Below, piece by piece: positions 1 through 9,104 of a DNA stretch of 64,000 bases. Where the stretch lies: positions 1,216,501 to 1,280,500 of the forward strand of contig JADJWV010000002.1 in assembly GCA_016716185.1 (NCBI GenBank), in the 5' to 3' direction. Under the pieces are notes generated by a model, which searched no databases, was not told where the DNA came from, and saw only the letters and a list, made by a program, of their open reading frames with translations. This DNA is from Saprospiraceae bacterium (GTDB taxonomy: Bacteria; Bacteroidota; Bacteroidia; Chitinophagales; Saprospiraceae). The first letter of the stretch is position 1. Each line of letters begins with the position of its first letter. Both the position numbers and the translations under genes were made by a program.

Positions 1-2
1 GA

Positions 3-462
3 AATTTAGAGCTACAGCATGCCAAACAGCAATTGATCATCGACAGCCTCAAAACGCAAATGGACAGCATGACGAAAAAAAGGGATCATGAGCCAGTTTC
101 AGCGCGGATACCTGCTGGATGCATTCGGACAATCATCAGGACAAGAACGCAAAGAGTTACGAGCCATCGTCGATGCCAATATCAGTATGGGAGAAGACTT
201 CGATATGTTGGAAAAGATATACGAACGCGAACTCGAAAATCTCATGCTCATCAATAAATATCTGGTGCAATCCAAAGCAGATGCAGAGATCCAGTTCTCG
301 CAAAAATTTGTGGTCGATGCGGCAGAACCAGCCGAGAGAAAATCCTACCCGGTGCGATGGCTGGTCGTATTGGTCAGCGTCTTTTCTTCCATGCTCATTT
401 CGGTCAGTATGTTGCTGGCCAAGCAGAAATGGCCGGAATTTGCCAAGGGAATCCTGTCCTGA
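3..462 (+). CDS. Wzz/GumC-type polysaccharide chain-length determinant, C-terminal part, with apparent frameshift
   Basis: This is the 3' end of a gene that begins before the window. The first about 26 codons (frame 3) read as a leucine-rich coiled coil ending SLKTQMDSMTKK. The reading then has to move to the frame that starts with ATG at 88 and ends at 462. That part ends in the Wzz-family pattern: a helix, a proline-containing linker (AAEPAERKSYPVRW) and one membrane helix near the C-terminus. Members of the family sit in the inner membrane and set polysaccharide chain length. The shift falls at an A7 run (75-81); six or nine A would restore one frame. The stop overlaps the start of the next gene (TGATG), as expected for one operon. 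The assignment rests on the C-terminal architecture and the neighbour, not on a search. Confidence 0.6.
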
Positions 463-1880
463 TGCAATTTGATCAACTTAAAAAGCCGGAAATTTATCTG
501 CCTGTTGGTATCAGTTTGCTGATATGCGGCGTTGCTTTCGGCGGACAGTGGTTGTACTTATTGGCACTCCCGGTTGCAATTCTTTTAGGTGTTGTTGTTT
601 TTTTTAAACCCGATATTTTATTTTTTAGTTTAGGTTTTCTGACACCCTTATCTATCAATCCGCACGATGCAGAATTGGGAAAACTGAGCCTTGCATTGCC
701 AAGCGAGCCCATCGCCGCTTTGCTGGTTTTGTTTTTTATTTATATTTTTTTGACTACAGACCGAATTGACAGAAAGTTGTTGATGCACCCCTTGAGTGTG
801 CTCATCTATATATATTTTTTCTGGTTGCTTGTTACGACTGCGACGAGCGTCGATAAAGTCGTATCCATCAAATTTGTGATTGCCAAAATGTGGTTCATTA
901 TTCCCGGATATTTTTTAGCAGCCAGTTATTTCAGAGAGCCGCAAAATTTATTCAGGTATTTGTTTTTATTTGTTGCCGGAATGTTTGTAATCAGTTGTTA
1001 CAACATCATCCATCTGGCACAATTTAATTTCGAAGATAAACCTTCGCAATCGACCATGCAGCCCTTTTTTAAGGACCATACTATTTTAGGGGCCGTTTCA
1101 GCGATGGTGTTGCCCTTGTGTTTTGGTTTATTTCGATTATCGAAAAACGATGTGGTCAAGCGAATTTTCTTTTTTTCTGCAATCCTGATTCTGACCACCG
1201 GAACGATTGTTACTTTTTCCAGAGCGGCCTGGGCGAGTATCGTCCCGGCTTTATTGCTGTTGTTGGTTTTTGTTTTACACATCCGTTTTAAATGGGTATT
1301 TGCAGCAATGCTTTTGATCATGGGCTATTTGTTTATGAACGTCGAAGGCATATTGCTGGAAATGGAACGAAATAAAGTTGCCGGTGGCGACGACATCGAA
1401 GAAAATATTGAATCCATATCCAACATCAGCTCTGATCCTTCCAACCTGGAACGGATCAATCGGTGGGCCTGTGCTCTCGAAATGTGGAAGGACAAACCTG
1501 TATTCGGATTTGGTCCCGGCACGTATATGTTCGAGTATGCACCCTACCAGTTGGGAAGAAATTATACTTCGATCAGCACCAATTTTGGGGACATCGGAAA
1601 TGCTCACAGCGAGTATCTGGGTCCTCTCGCAGAATCCGGACTCATCGGTATGTTGATTTTCATGAGTCTGTTTGTTATGTGCATGTATTATTCCATGCGT
1701 GCATTTTATGCGACGAAGGATCGATCACATCGCGTGATGATCTGCACTTTAGCTTGCGGATTGGTAACCTATTTCACGCACGGCTTTCTCAACAATTTTC
1801 TGGATACAGATAAGGCCTGTTTTATTTTCTGGCCCATGATCGCGGCGATTGTGATGTATGATTTGAGGAGAGAGGCATGA
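462..1880 (+). CDS. O-antigen ligase / polymerase (Wzy_C family membrane protein)
   Basis: A protein of 472 residues, almost entirely hydrophobic, with ten or more predicted membrane helices and one long non-cytoplasmic loop before the last helices. That loop carries the family signature: FGFGPGTY followed by NAHSEYLGPLAESGLIG, which matches the WaaL/Wzy_C pattern in which a conserved His lies in the periplasmic loop. Such enzymes ligate or polymerise undecaprenyl-linked O-antigen or exopolysaccharide at the outer face of the inner membrane. The start at 462 is chosen because it overlaps the stop of the Wzz-like gene (TGATG); the longer open frame beginning at 357 would lie inside that gene. 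Ligase and polymerase cannot be told apart from sequence alone. Context with Wzz makes a polymerase or ligase of a surface polysaccharide locus likely. Confidence 0.85.
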   Translation: MQFDQLKKPEIYLPVGISLLICGVAFGGQWLYLLALPVAILLGVVVFFKPDILFFSLGFLTPLSINPHDAELGKLSLALPSEPIAALLVLFFIYIFLTTDRIDRKLLMHPLSVLIYIYFFWLLVTTATSVDKVVSIKFVIAKMWFIIPGYFLAASYFREPQNLFRYLFLFVAGMFVISCYNIIHLAQFNFEDKPSQSTMQPFFKDHTILGAVSAMVLPLCFGLFRLSKNDVVKRIFFFSAILILTTGTIVTFSRAAWASIVPALLLLLVFVLHIRFKWVFAAMLLIMGYLFMNVEGILLEMERNKVAGGDDIEENIESISNISSDPSNLERINRWACALEMWKDKPVFGFGPGTYMFEYAPYQLGRNYTSISTNFGDIGNAHSEYLGPLAESGLIGMLIFMSLFVMCMYYSMRAFYATKDRSHRVMICTLACGLVTYFTHGFLNNFLDTDKACFIFWPMIAAIVMYDLRREA

Positions 1881-2144
1881 ATATTGGCAAAAAGCTTAAA
1901 GCAAAAAGCTCAAAGCAATAACTTACTTTTTTTTTTATTTGATTTCCGGGGTTAACTCTAGGCATTAAACTCTTGAAAGCTTCTTGGCTATTGCTTTTCG
2001 CTTACAGCTTTGTGCTTTAAGCTCCATGGATTTTATCGATAAATCGGTCTTAATCAAAGCCAAAACCCAGCTGCTGATCTAATTTCATCGATAACGATCC
2101 AACAATTTTCAAAATATGGTATTTTTACAGTCAAACTAATAAAT
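1881..2144. repeat. Intergenic region with opposed AAAGCTT-word repeats
   Basis: No gene is seen here. At about 1890-1920 there is a short array of AAAGCTTAAAGC/AAAGCTCAAAGC words. At about 1975-2025 the same kind of words appear in the opposite orientation (GCTTTTCGCTTACAGC, GCTTTAAGC), so the transcript could fold into a long imperfect hairpin after the stop codon of the ligase gene. The same word family recurs at 6.7, 13.8, 23.4, 23.7 and 39.9 kb. Confidence 0.6.
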
Positions 2145-3145
2145 ATGCAACTCACCAGATTTTCGAGATTCCTTATTGTGTTGGCAATACTGGCCGTTAT
2201 TTACGTATTGTATACAAAGTATGCTCCTGGTCTGCAGGAAAAATTCGGAGTGCAGCCGGGTACAGAACAAACCAGTCTTCCTGAAAATACACCTCCGGTT
2301 TCGACAGAAGAAAATAAGGAGTCTGCAGTGGAAGCTCAAACTTCAGATTTTCCCTATGTGGCCCCTGAGCCTGTTAATGGAAAATTAAAAGGAGTGGTCG
2401 AATTGGGTGCTGCCGGATTTAATTCCTTTGTAGTGTTGATCGATGCTCAGAAAAACTGGAAACTGCAGAAAGCTGAATTTGGATCCAGTCTGGTACACGA
2501 GAACATGGCGACCGACGATGACGTCAGGAACGGTCTGAAAAATTACATCCGGGGCATGCTGGATTATGGCGTACCGGGCAAAGACATCCATTTTGTGGTG
2601 AGTTCCGGCGCAAAGAATGAACCCAGCGTCATGAAGATATCCAAAGGATTGAAATCACTGGGATATTTTGTAAACGAAGTGACCGCACAGCAGGAAGGTA
2701 CATTTGGCTTGAACTGTGTCATTCCACCACCATTCAATGATAACTCTTTTATGGTTGATATTGGAAGTGGAAATACCAAGATCAGCTGGAGGTCTTCGAG
2801 GGGGATTCAGGCCTATGAAAGTTTAGGATCCAAGTACTTTCAAAAATCCATTTCAGACGAACAGGCTTACAGCGATGTAAAAAGGTCATTTCTCAGGTTC
2901 CTGCGGCCAACCGGGAATACTGTTTTATCATCGGGGGGATTCCATTTGAACTCGCCAAACAAGTTCGCAACGGAAAAGAGCGCTATACGGTTCTCAAAGC
3001 ACCGGCCGATTACAAAGCCGAAGGCGAAAAGCAAAGAGCCGGGATCAATATTTATAAAGCCATTGCCGACGAAACGGGATGTAAGACCTTTGTGTTTGAT
3101 TGGGATGCGAATTTCACCATTGGGTTTTTACTCGGTCTAAAATAA
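2145..3145 (+). CDS. Membrane-anchored protein with actin/HSP70-like (ASKHA) fold, apparent frameshift
   Basis: The N-terminus has a single membrane helix (about residues 7-24), then an acidic, proline-rich linker, then a domain with two glycine-rich phosphate-loop-like segments: ELGAAGFNSFVVLID near residue 85 and MVDIGSGNTKISW near residue 203. This pattern resembles ASKHA-fold ATPases or exopolyphosphatases, but no exact family is recognised. The open frame loses its sense after VKRS at about 2884. Shifting by one base continues the protein as VKKVISQVP, then FIIGGIPFELAKQV, and ends with DWDANFTIGFLLGLK at 3145. Lengthening the A5 run at 2879-2883 by one A gives a continuous 333-residue protein. 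The break is therefore probably an assembly error or a very recent mutation. ATPase function is inference. Confidence 0.5.
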
Positions 3146-3377
3146 TACATTGCGAAATCAGATCTCCTTCGTTAGTCTTTCGTCGGAAGGTAAATTGTTG
3201 TTGAATTCATGAATTGAAAATCTCAACTCATTCGGCGGTGATTACAAAAGGCAAAAAAAATATATGGCTTCCGTTGAATGATTTGCTGAACTCAATTCCA
3301 GTATTACCTTGAAGAAGCTTTGGAAGATCCTTTAGAATTTCAATTTAAATCGTTGCCACTGCGATATATAAATTGAT

Positions 3378-3884
3378 CTACTTCATCAATCCCAATTGCG
3401 CCATCAGAGATCCGGAATCCTGATAATTGTGTATGCTTACAATTTTGCCATTTTCTATGCGATGCATTTCACCTACAAATAATTTCACGGATTTTCCGGT
3501 GGGTGCAATGGTATCTCCCGGCACAACGAGGGGTCCTGTATGGGTTCCTGTTGCTTCAAATTCCAGGGCAACATTTCCCTTGCCATCTTCAAAAACATGG
3601 GTGTGATTGATGTTCAGATCCGGGAATGCCGTTTTAAAACCCATCATAAAACTTAGAAATTCCTGTTTTCCGTTAAAAGTTTGCCCGGACACATAATTGA
3701 TGACCTGAATGGTTTCCGATGCCAGGTTCAGCACGCTGTCGAATTTGTTTTCACTAAAAAATGAATGTGCTTTTTTGCTGATGGAAATATGGTCATCGGT
3801 TGCAGATGTTGTCGGTTCCTTGTGTGTACAGGAAAATGCAGAGACTAAAATTGCGAAAAGTAAATAGCAGATTATTTTATTCAT
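3378..3884 (-). CDS. SnoaL-like (ester cyclase family) lipoprotein
   Basis: A 168-residue protein with a lipoprotein signal peptide (lipobox LVSAFSC, Cys at about residue 19) and one SnoaL/NTF2-like alpha+beta domain. The segment FMMGFKTAFPDLNI and the later GTHTGPL...IAPTGKSV are typical of the ester cyclase/SnoaL group, in which 'GFPD' and 'G.(F/L).G..PTGK' patterns recur. Members are small cone-shaped enzymes or ligand binders; the substrate cannot be predicted. It lies 3' of, and on the same strand as, a three-domain SnoaL gene, with a hairpin between the two. It is therefore probably a duplicate with its own expression and an outward-facing lipid-anchored location. Confidence 0.8.
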   Translation of the reverse strand: MNKIICYLLFAILVSAFSCTHKEPTTSATDDHISISKKAHSFFSENKFDSVLNLASETIQVINYVSGQTFNGKQEFLSFMMGFKTAFPDLNINHTHVFEDGKGNVALEFEATGTHTGPLVVPGDTIAPTGKSVKLFVGEMHRIENGKIVSIHNYQDSGSLMAQLGLMK

Positions 3885-3928
3885 GATATTAAAATTTAAT
3901 TTCTTGGATTAATTATTTTTATTTTTAA

Positions 3929-3964
3929 AAAACCGTAGCAGGACTGTGTCACTCCTACGGTTTT
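3929..3964 (-). terminator. Intrinsic terminator, probably bidirectional
   Basis: On the minus strand the sequence AAAACCGTAGGA pairs with TCCTGCTACGGTTTT across a 9-base loop and is followed by a T-rich run. The stem is flanked by A/T runs on both sides, so it could stop transcripts from either direction. It sits directly after the stop codon of the three-domain SnoaL gene and before the single-domain SnoaL lipoprotein. Confidence 0.8.
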
Positions 3965-3973
3965 ACGAAGCTG

Positions 3974-5298
3974 TTATTTTTTATTTTTTGAGACGCTCAT
4001 CAGATTTTCACCTTTTAATTGGTTGATCATCGTTGCACCATCCAGTTCCACCCAGGCTTCACTCACTTTTCCGTCTTCATTAAATTTATATACGCCCAAA
4101 GCAGATACGTTTATTTTGTTACCGGTAGCTGGTTTGCCCATGAATACTCCTTTGTTGGTACCGGTTAGCCAGCCTTGCACAGAGACGGAGCCATGACCGG
4201 AGGCAACGACTTTCAAACTGCGTTTAACATCGGGGAATCCGGATTTAAAACCCAAGACCCGTTTTTCAACTCATCGTTTGTATTGGCGATTCCATTGAAG
4301 TAATGCTTGGCATCTGGCGCAAAATATGAAATCAATTTTTCGGTATCTCCTGCATCTGCCGCAGCCATGATGCCGAGCACAGATGCTTCTGCAGCAGCAT
4401 TTCGAGGATCGAGTTTATGCATGATTCCAATGCTGTAAAGCAATCCATTTGGATTGACAGATTTGTGAGAGATGCAAAGTCCCTGCTCATTCAATACAAC
4501 CACATCCATGTCTTCCACGACAGCATGTTTACCGGTTGGAGGAATGCCCATAAAACTTCCTGTATTGGTGCCGGACAATTTTATGGTCAGGTAATAGGTA
4601 TTCGGTGCAGCCGGAACGATGGAAGTGATATCGAATTTGATATCCGGAAATGCATTTAAAAATGGCTTGTAGGCCTCAATGGCATTCCACACTCCTTTTA
4701 TGGGATCCGGGCTGAATCCGATTTCCGAAAAATCTTCGGAACATACGCTGGCAAAACTCTTGTAATCGCGGTTTTCAAGAGATGCATAAGCTTTGCGAAT
4801 ATTTGCTTCATTTCTGGCATGTGGATTGATGCCTGCCATCAACTGGCTTTCGAATAGCTTCATGTCAAATTTTGTATCGAGAGTTTTGATTTTTGATTTT
4901 CCATCGAGTTCAAAAATAGTAGTGAACGGAACTGCAACAGCGTTTCCCGTTGGCGGATTCCCCATATTGATCCCGGTATTTTTCGCTTTAAAAATTCCAC
5001 TCACCACCACTTTATTATCATCCGCAAACCAATCCAGGATTTCGTGTTTCATTCCAGGATAAGCCGTGACGAAGTTTTCTCCGACGCCACGCCAACCTTT
5101 CTTATCAAAGGCTACAGGTGCAAAAGCAGCAGTTGCTTTAAAATCATCGGTAAGTAAAGCGACTACCGCATCCAGATTTCCGGCATCGAGCCAATTGAAA
5201 TAATTGGTAACAATCAGCCCGGCTTTTTTTTCCTGACCGGCCAGGAAGGAAGCTGTAAAGAGCATAAAAAAGGAAGAGAGCATAAATAACTTTTTCAT
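3974..5298 (-). CDS. Secreted protein with three tandem SnoaL/ester-cyclase domains, apparent frameshift
   Basis: The protein starts with a signal peptide (MKKLFMLSSFFMLF...ASFLAGQ) and has three successive SnoaL-like domains. Each carries a version of the same signature: NMGNPPTGNAVAVP in domain 1, FMGIPPTGKHAVV in domain 2 and FMGKPATGNKINV in domain 3. The third domain lies in another frame. It resumes as LGFKSGFPDVKRS, exactly where DELKN... is lost, at a T5 run (A5 on the coding strand, 4262-4266). Adding one A gives DELKKRVLGFKSGFPD and a 441-residue protein. Families with this fold bind or cyclise small hydrophobic molecules; three copies in one exported chain are unusual. It is divergent from the ECF sigma gene at 5480, about 180 bp away, so shared regulation is plausible. 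Confidence 0.75.
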
Positions 5299-5452
5299 CT
5301 GTAAAGAATTTTTTAGTTTTTAATTTTAATAAAATGGATTGACGATTTTCAAGAGAGTTAACCAATCGGCAATTCGTACAACATGTACGGGAAGAATTGA
5401 ATTTTGGATTTCAGGTCTGTAATATTTATCAGAAAAAATCTCCTTTTTCTTT

Positions 5453-5460
5453 TAAATTTG
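5453..5460 (+). promoter_or_regulatory. Candidate -7 box (TAAATTTG) for the ECF sigma gene
   Basis: TAAATTTG matches the Bacteroidota -7 consensus TAnnTTTG and ends 19 bases before the TTG start of the sigma gene, giving a short leader. The -33 region upstream is T-rich but has no clean TTTG at the ideal spacing. Confidence 0.5.
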
Positions 5461-5479
5461 GAGTCAATTCATTAATAAT

Positions 5480-6034
5480 TTGGAAGTTTCATCTTCAAAA
5501 TATATAGCCGAATTTGAATTCGTCGAAAGATTGAAAAGCGGCGAACGCGAAGCATTCAGCGAGTTGTACGATCGTTATGGAAAGGCAATTTATGGGGTCA
5601 TTTTGGAGATCACCAAATCCGAACCCGATGCTGAAAATTTAGTGCAGGATACCTTTGTCAAAATATGGAGGTCAATTCAGCATTATGAACCTTCGAAGGG
5701 GAGGCTTTACACCTGGATCATTATTATTGCCCGCCGGATCGCTCTGGACTTTGTTCGTTCCGGATATTTTCTTGCCAAACGGAAGATCCAAAATGAAGAA
5801 AGCGCCGTATCTGTACCAGGCCCAAGTCCTGAAATGTTGCAATTGGATTATCTTGGTTTGGATACTGCACTTGGAAAATTGGACCCAGAACTAAAAAAAA
5901 TGATTGATTATCAATATTATATGGGTTATACCCAACAGGAAGTGGCCGACGAAACCGGGCTTCCACTAGGGACAGTAAAGTCCCGCACGCGCTCTGCATT
6001 GCTTATTTTGAGAAAAAACCTGAAGCATGTTTAA
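5480..6034 (+). CDS. ECF (sigma-70 family) RNA polymerase sigma factor
   Basis: A 184-residue ECF sigma factor. Region 2 is visible as GEREAFSELYDRYGKAIYG followed by DAENLVQDTFVKIWRS, which binds core RNA polymerase and the -10-like element. Region 4 near the C-terminus is YTQQEVADETGLPLGTVKSR, the helix-turn-helix that reads the -35-like element. The start is a TTG, since no ATG lies further upstream in frame. Its last codons overlap the next gene by 8 bp. That gene looks like its anti-sigma factor, so the pair should be co-translated and autoregulated. The divergent SnoaL genes are candidate targets by position only. Confidence 0.92.
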   Translation: MEVSSSKYIAEFEFVERLKSGEREAFSELYDRYGKAIYGVILEITKSEPDAENLVQDTFVKIWRSIQHYEPSKGRLYTWIIIIARRIALDFVRSGYFLAKRKIQNEESAVSVPGPSPEMLQLDYLGLDTALGKLDPELKKMIDYQYYMGYTQQEVADETGLPLGTVKSRTRSALLILRKNLKHV

Positions 6035-6638
6035 TCTCGAACAATACATTTCTTCGGGGGTCATCGAATCTTACTGTTTGGGTAATTTACCAGCAGCGGA
6101 AGCTCGTATCCTGTTAAAACTTGCTTCTGAATATCCGGAATTACAAATCGAAATCGATGAAACTTTGGCAGCATTGGAAAAATACAAGATAGGCCAAACG
6201 CCACCCCGGAATTTAAAAGATCGCACCCTAAATTATTTAGATCCATTTCTCACCAGGGAAAAGATCGACCTGAATGATTTGCCTGTGATCACGAAACACA
6301 GCGATGCCTATGCCTGGCAGGCTGCGATAAAAGACTTGCTGCCTGAACACGAGTATCCTGATTTTTCGATTCGCAATTTAAAGCAAGGACAGGAACTGGA
6401 AATAAATTTGGTATGGCTTCATCAGGTGCTGGTCGAAGATCAACATTCCGGTGATGATTTTACAGAAAGTTTTCTGATACTCGAAGGAGCATGCGAGTGC
6501 GATTTCGAAGGTCATATTGTTCGTTTTGGTGCAGGCGATTACTTTGAAGTGCCTGCGGGGGTCAGGCATGTCATTAAAAATATTAGTGAGCCTGAGGGCT
6601 TTGTAAAAGGCATCGTTCAGCGCAGAAAAGCCGCATAG
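6027..6638 (+). CDS. Anti-sigma factor with RskA-like N-terminus and ChrR-like cupin sensor
   Basis: A soluble 203-residue protein with no membrane helix. The first 70 residues (SSGVIESYCLGNLPAAEA... PPRNLKDRTL) match the short helical anti-sigma domain found in Bacteroidota RskA-type regulators. The zinc-binding H-x3-C-x2-C motif of classical ChrR is not present. Residues about 115-195 form a cupin (ESFLILEGACECDF... FGAGDYFEVPAGVRHVI), as in the sensory half of ChrR, where metal and ligand binding controls release of sigma. The gene overlaps the sigma gene by 8 bp. The inferred role is a cytoplasmic switch that holds the ECF sigma until the cupin senses an oxidant or small molecule. Confidence 0.8.
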   Translation: MFNLEQYISSGVIESYCLGNLPAAEARILLKLASEYPELQIEIDETLAALEKYKIGQTPPRNLKDRTLNYLDPFLTREKIDLNDLPVITKHSDAYAWQAAIKDLLPEHEYPDFSIRNLKQGQELEINLVWLHQVLVEDQHSGDDFTESFLILEGACECDFEGHIVRFGAGDYFEVPAGVRHVIKNISEPEGFVKGIVQRRKAA

Positions 6639-6946
6639 TTTAGGCGACGGATAATTCAATTTTATCTAAAGGACTCTTCTCTCAAAAAGTCAAAAATTTG
6701 GGCTTAAAGCTTAAAGCTTAAAGCGAGAAAAAGCAGAATATTTCAAATACTGTATTCAGCCTTGTCTTTTTCATTTTAACCATTTAAAGATCTGTGCTGA
6801 TCTTCTTGTCAATAAAATACTTTGTGCAACTTCGTGTCTTCGTGGCAGAAATTACGAAACGAAATATCTAATTTTTTAGATAGGCTATTCATCAAAAGGA
6901 CGAAATCCCTAAAAGTCTTTGTTCCTATCTCAATTTGTGTTTTAGC
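6639..6946. repeat. Intergenic stretch with AAAGCTT words
   Basis: No gene is supported here. A short tandem of AAAGCTTAAAGCTT words lies at about 6704-6732. The remainder is AT-rich. The open frame starting at 6822 reads through this stretch into PhzF, but its first 67 codons do not resemble the PhzF family. Confidence 0.6.
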
Positions 6947-6975
6947 TTTGTCAGATTCCGTTATTGTTATATTTG
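6947..6975 (+). promoter_or_regulatory. Candidate Bacteroidota promoter for the PhzF gene
   Basis: TTTG at 6947-6950 is followed after 17 bases by TATATTTG at 6968-6975, close to the TTTG/TAnnTTTG consensus. The box lies 47 bases before the ATG at 7023 and supports that start rather than the upstream extension. Confidence 0.5.
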
Positions 6976-7022
6976 AACCTAAGTCTATAGAGTTTTGTAT
7001 TATTATAACATTAAATGACAAC

Positions 7023-7829
7023 ATGAAAACTTATTTTGTTGATTCTTTTACCCATCAAAAATTCAAAGGCAATCCTGCTGCTGTTTGTTTACCGGATTCT
7101 GATTTGGATGAACCAACGATGCAAAATGTGGCCATGGAAATTGGATTTTCGGAAACCGCATTTGTCCGCAAAATTCATGAAGGGCAATATTCCATTCGAT
7201 TTTTTTCGCCGAAACAGGAGATTGCGATCTGTGGCCATGCAACCCTGGCATCTGCTCAGATCGTTTTTTCCCTCACAGATCTGGACAAAATTGTATTTAC
7301 GAATGTAAATGGTGTTCAACTGACGACATTGCGCCGAGGGAATAAAATTTCCATGCAATTTCCTGTTTATCCCTTGGCACCATTGGATGTACCTGATGCC
7401 ATGCTCGCTGCATTAGGTGTAACTGAAATCATCCATTCAGCATTCTGTGAGAATTTAAAAATTATTCTTTTAGAACTGACTGACAATAAAATTCTGGATG
7501 CATTAAATCCGGATTACGGTAGCCTCCTAAAATCTTATCAATACATCAATGGGGTATGTGTCACGGCAAGATCAACAGAAGAAGACTTTGATTTTCATTA
7601 CCGTTTTTTCTGGCCCTGGTCGGGGACTTCGGAAGACCCCGTCACAGGAGGAGTTCATACTTTTCTTACACCTTACTGGAATGCAAAACTGCAGAAAGGG
7701 AATATGAAGGCTTTGCAATCGTCTCAACGGACCGGTGAAATGGAAGTTTACCAGGATGGAGATCAGGTCGTGATCATCGGACAAGCGGTGACGATGCTGG
7801 AAGGTGTGTTTTTTCATTTAGACGTGTAG
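7023..7829 (+). CDS. PhzF family phenazine-biosynthesis-like isomerase/epimerase
   Basis: A 268-residue cytoplasmic protein. The N-terminus YFVDSFTHQKFKGNPAAV and GFSETAFV contain the family's substrate-facing segment with the catalytic Glu (SETAF). The glycine-rich EIAICGHATLASAQ and the late GTSEDPVTGGVH loop are also diagnostic of the PhzF/diaminopimelate-epimerase fold. PhzF itself isomerises dihydro-hydroxyanthranilate, but most members act on unknown substrates and no phenazine genes are nearby, so a stand-alone isomerase is the safest call. The start at 7023 fits the family N-terminus and the promoter box upstream. It stands alone on the plus strand and is followed by a long repeat field. 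Confidence 0.9.
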   Translation: MKTYFVDSFTHQKFKGNPAAVCLPDSDLDEPTMQNVAMEIGFSETAFVRKIHEGQYSIRFFSPKQEIAICGHATLASAQIVFSLTDLDKIVFTNVNGVQLTTLRRGNKISMQFPVYPLAPLDVPDAMLAALGVTEIIHSAFCENLKIILLELTDNKILDALNPDYGSLLKSYQYINGVCVTARSTEEDFDFHYRFFWPWSGTSEDPVTGGVHTFLTPYWNAKLQKGNMKALQSSQRTGEMEVYQDGDQVVIIGQAVTMLEGVFFHLDV

Positions 7830-8025
7830 GCGTGTAGGCTTTTTGGCTTTTAGGCTTTTCGACATTTCGAAATTTCGATATTTCGACACTTCGGGGTTTT
7901 GACTTTTAGGCTTTTAGGCGTGTAGGCTTTTAGGCTTTTTGACTTTTTGACTTTTTGACTTTTTGACTTTTTGACTTTTTGACTTTTTAATGATAATTTA
8001 AATATAAAGATCTGCGTAAATCTGC
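7830..8025. repeat. Short-word tandem arrays (GTGTAGGC, TTTCGACA, GACTTTTT)
   Basis: Directly after the PhzF stop come 10-bp words (GTGTAGGC/TTTTAGGC), then TTTCGACATTTCGA words, then about eight copies of the 8-mer GACTTTTT up to about 7988. No coding potential is seen. The same words occur in reverse complement at 29.74-29.79 kb and 38.05-38.16 kb, so this is a dispersed class of arrays rather than one local slip. Confidence 0.75.
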
Positions 8026-8475
8026 GTAATCCCCGCCTGACCGAATAATATTTCCATTATTTTAAACAATAGATCAGTCGGGCAGGTGCGGGAAAAAAAT
8101 GGAGGAGGTTTTTCGACATTTCGATATTTCGACATTTCGACATTTCGACATTTCGACATTTCGACATTTCGGGATTTTGACTTTTTGAAAAAACCTAAAT
8201 GAAAGATCTGCGTAAATCTGCGTAATCCCCGCCTGACCGAATAAGTTTTCCATTATTTTAGAATAATAGATCAGTCGGGCAGGAGCGGGAAATAAATTGG
8301 GGAGGTTTTTCGTCCCGAGGTTTCGACGTTATGACTTTTCGACTTTTTGATAAAAACCTAAATGAAAGATCTGCGAAAATCTGCGTAATCCCCGCCTGAC
8401 CGAATAAGTTTTCCATTATTTTAAAACAATAGATCAGTCGGGCAGGTGCGGGAAATAAATTGGGGAGGTTTCGTC
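8010..8475. repeat. Three copies of palindromic element REP-B with TTTCGACA array
   Basis: Three copies of one element lie at about 8031-8092, 8227-8288 and 8391-8452. Each begins with CCCGCCTGACCGAATAA and ends with AGATCAGTCGGGCAG(G/A)(T/A)GCGGG. The two ends are imperfect inverted repeats around an AT-rich centre (CCATTATTTTA), so each can form a hairpin. Each is preceded by GATCTGCG(T/A)AAATCTGCG words. Between copies 1 and 2 lies an array of the 8-mer TTTCGACA (about 8108-8180). Further members of the family occur at 10.0-10.5 and 14.1 kb. Confidence 0.8.
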
Positions 8476-8626
8476 CCGATAAAATATGGGGAATTATTTC
8501 TTTACTAAAAAATTATGCAATTTTATCCACCCACTTTGCTCCGAATAGTTGATTTCATAAGAATCGGTTTAACGATCACGCATTTAATACCTGCGCTTCT
8601 ATATTGAAAAATGTATCTTATATACA

Positions 8627-8652
8627 AATAAAAAGGCGGGATTTATCCCGCC
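8627..8652 (-). terminator. Intrinsic terminator of the 8706-9104 gene
   Basis: On the minus strand GGCGGGA pairs perfectly with TCCCGCC across a 4-base loop and is followed by TTTTTATTTG. It sits about 55 bases after the stop codon of the minus-strand gene. Confidence 0.85.
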
Positions 8653-8705
8653 CATTTGTTGTTTTTACTTGTCAGTATAGGAACCTTCCAATCTGAACTG
8701 TTATT

Positions 8706-9104
8706 TTAGTCCAAATTGATGGGTTGGTCAATATCATTCAGTGTTTTTCCTTTTGCTCTGGCACGAAGAGAATGTTTTCTTTTGGCAGGCAACTGCTTTT
8801 CGTCGATAGTTATGGTTCTTTCTCTTTTGTTATAAACCACTGCCGTTGATGGAACATCTCTCTTGTTGTCACCGGTATCATATGCAAAAAATTCTACTGT
8901 GGTCGGATCGACATTGGCAGGCAAATTAACGGGTGCAGCTGATTGGGTTTTTCCATTTGCGCGCTTGACTACTACAGATATAGAAATTGTCGTAGTTCTT
9001 CTGTTGCTGCTTGCACCTATTTCTTCGGTAGTTTTACTTTGAGCAAAGGAAGAAAATCCTGAAACCAGGATGAAGGCTAGAGCTAATAAAATCGAGTTTT
9101 TCAT
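8706..9104 (-). CDS. Small secreted protein of unknown function
   Basis: A 132-residue protein with a clear signal peptide (MKNSILLALAFILVSGFSSFAQ). The mature part is rich in Thr, Ser, Lys and Arg, with TTISISVVVKRANGK and the basic KRKHSLRARAKGK. A family is not recognised. The segment PTTVEFFAYDTGDNKRDVP suggests a small beta-rich domain. The start at 9104 is chosen because it places the signal peptide at the N-terminus; the frame extends 23 codons upstream without signal character. A strong terminator follows, so it is probably a single-gene transcript. Confidence 0.75.
   Translation of the reverse strand: MKNSILLALAFILVSGFSSFAQSKTTEEIGASSNRRTTTISISVVVKRANGKTQSAAPVNLPANVDPTTVEFFAYDTGDNKRDVPSTAVVYNKRERTITIDEKQLPAKRKHSLRARAKGKTLNDIDQPINLD

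Noticed and set aside
75..91. Programmed frameshift in the Wzz-like gene, or separate gene starting at ATG 88 after an ATGA overlap
   Set aside because: The frame that would end at the ATGA overlap reads as non-protein-like sequence, while the coiled-coil frame continues into the 88-462 frame by one base change. With eight similar breaks in the window, error is more likely than programming.
7830..8475. Integrative element or attachment site
   Set aside because: Only word arrays and REP-B palindromes are present; no integrase, direct-repeat att sites or tRNA are seen.
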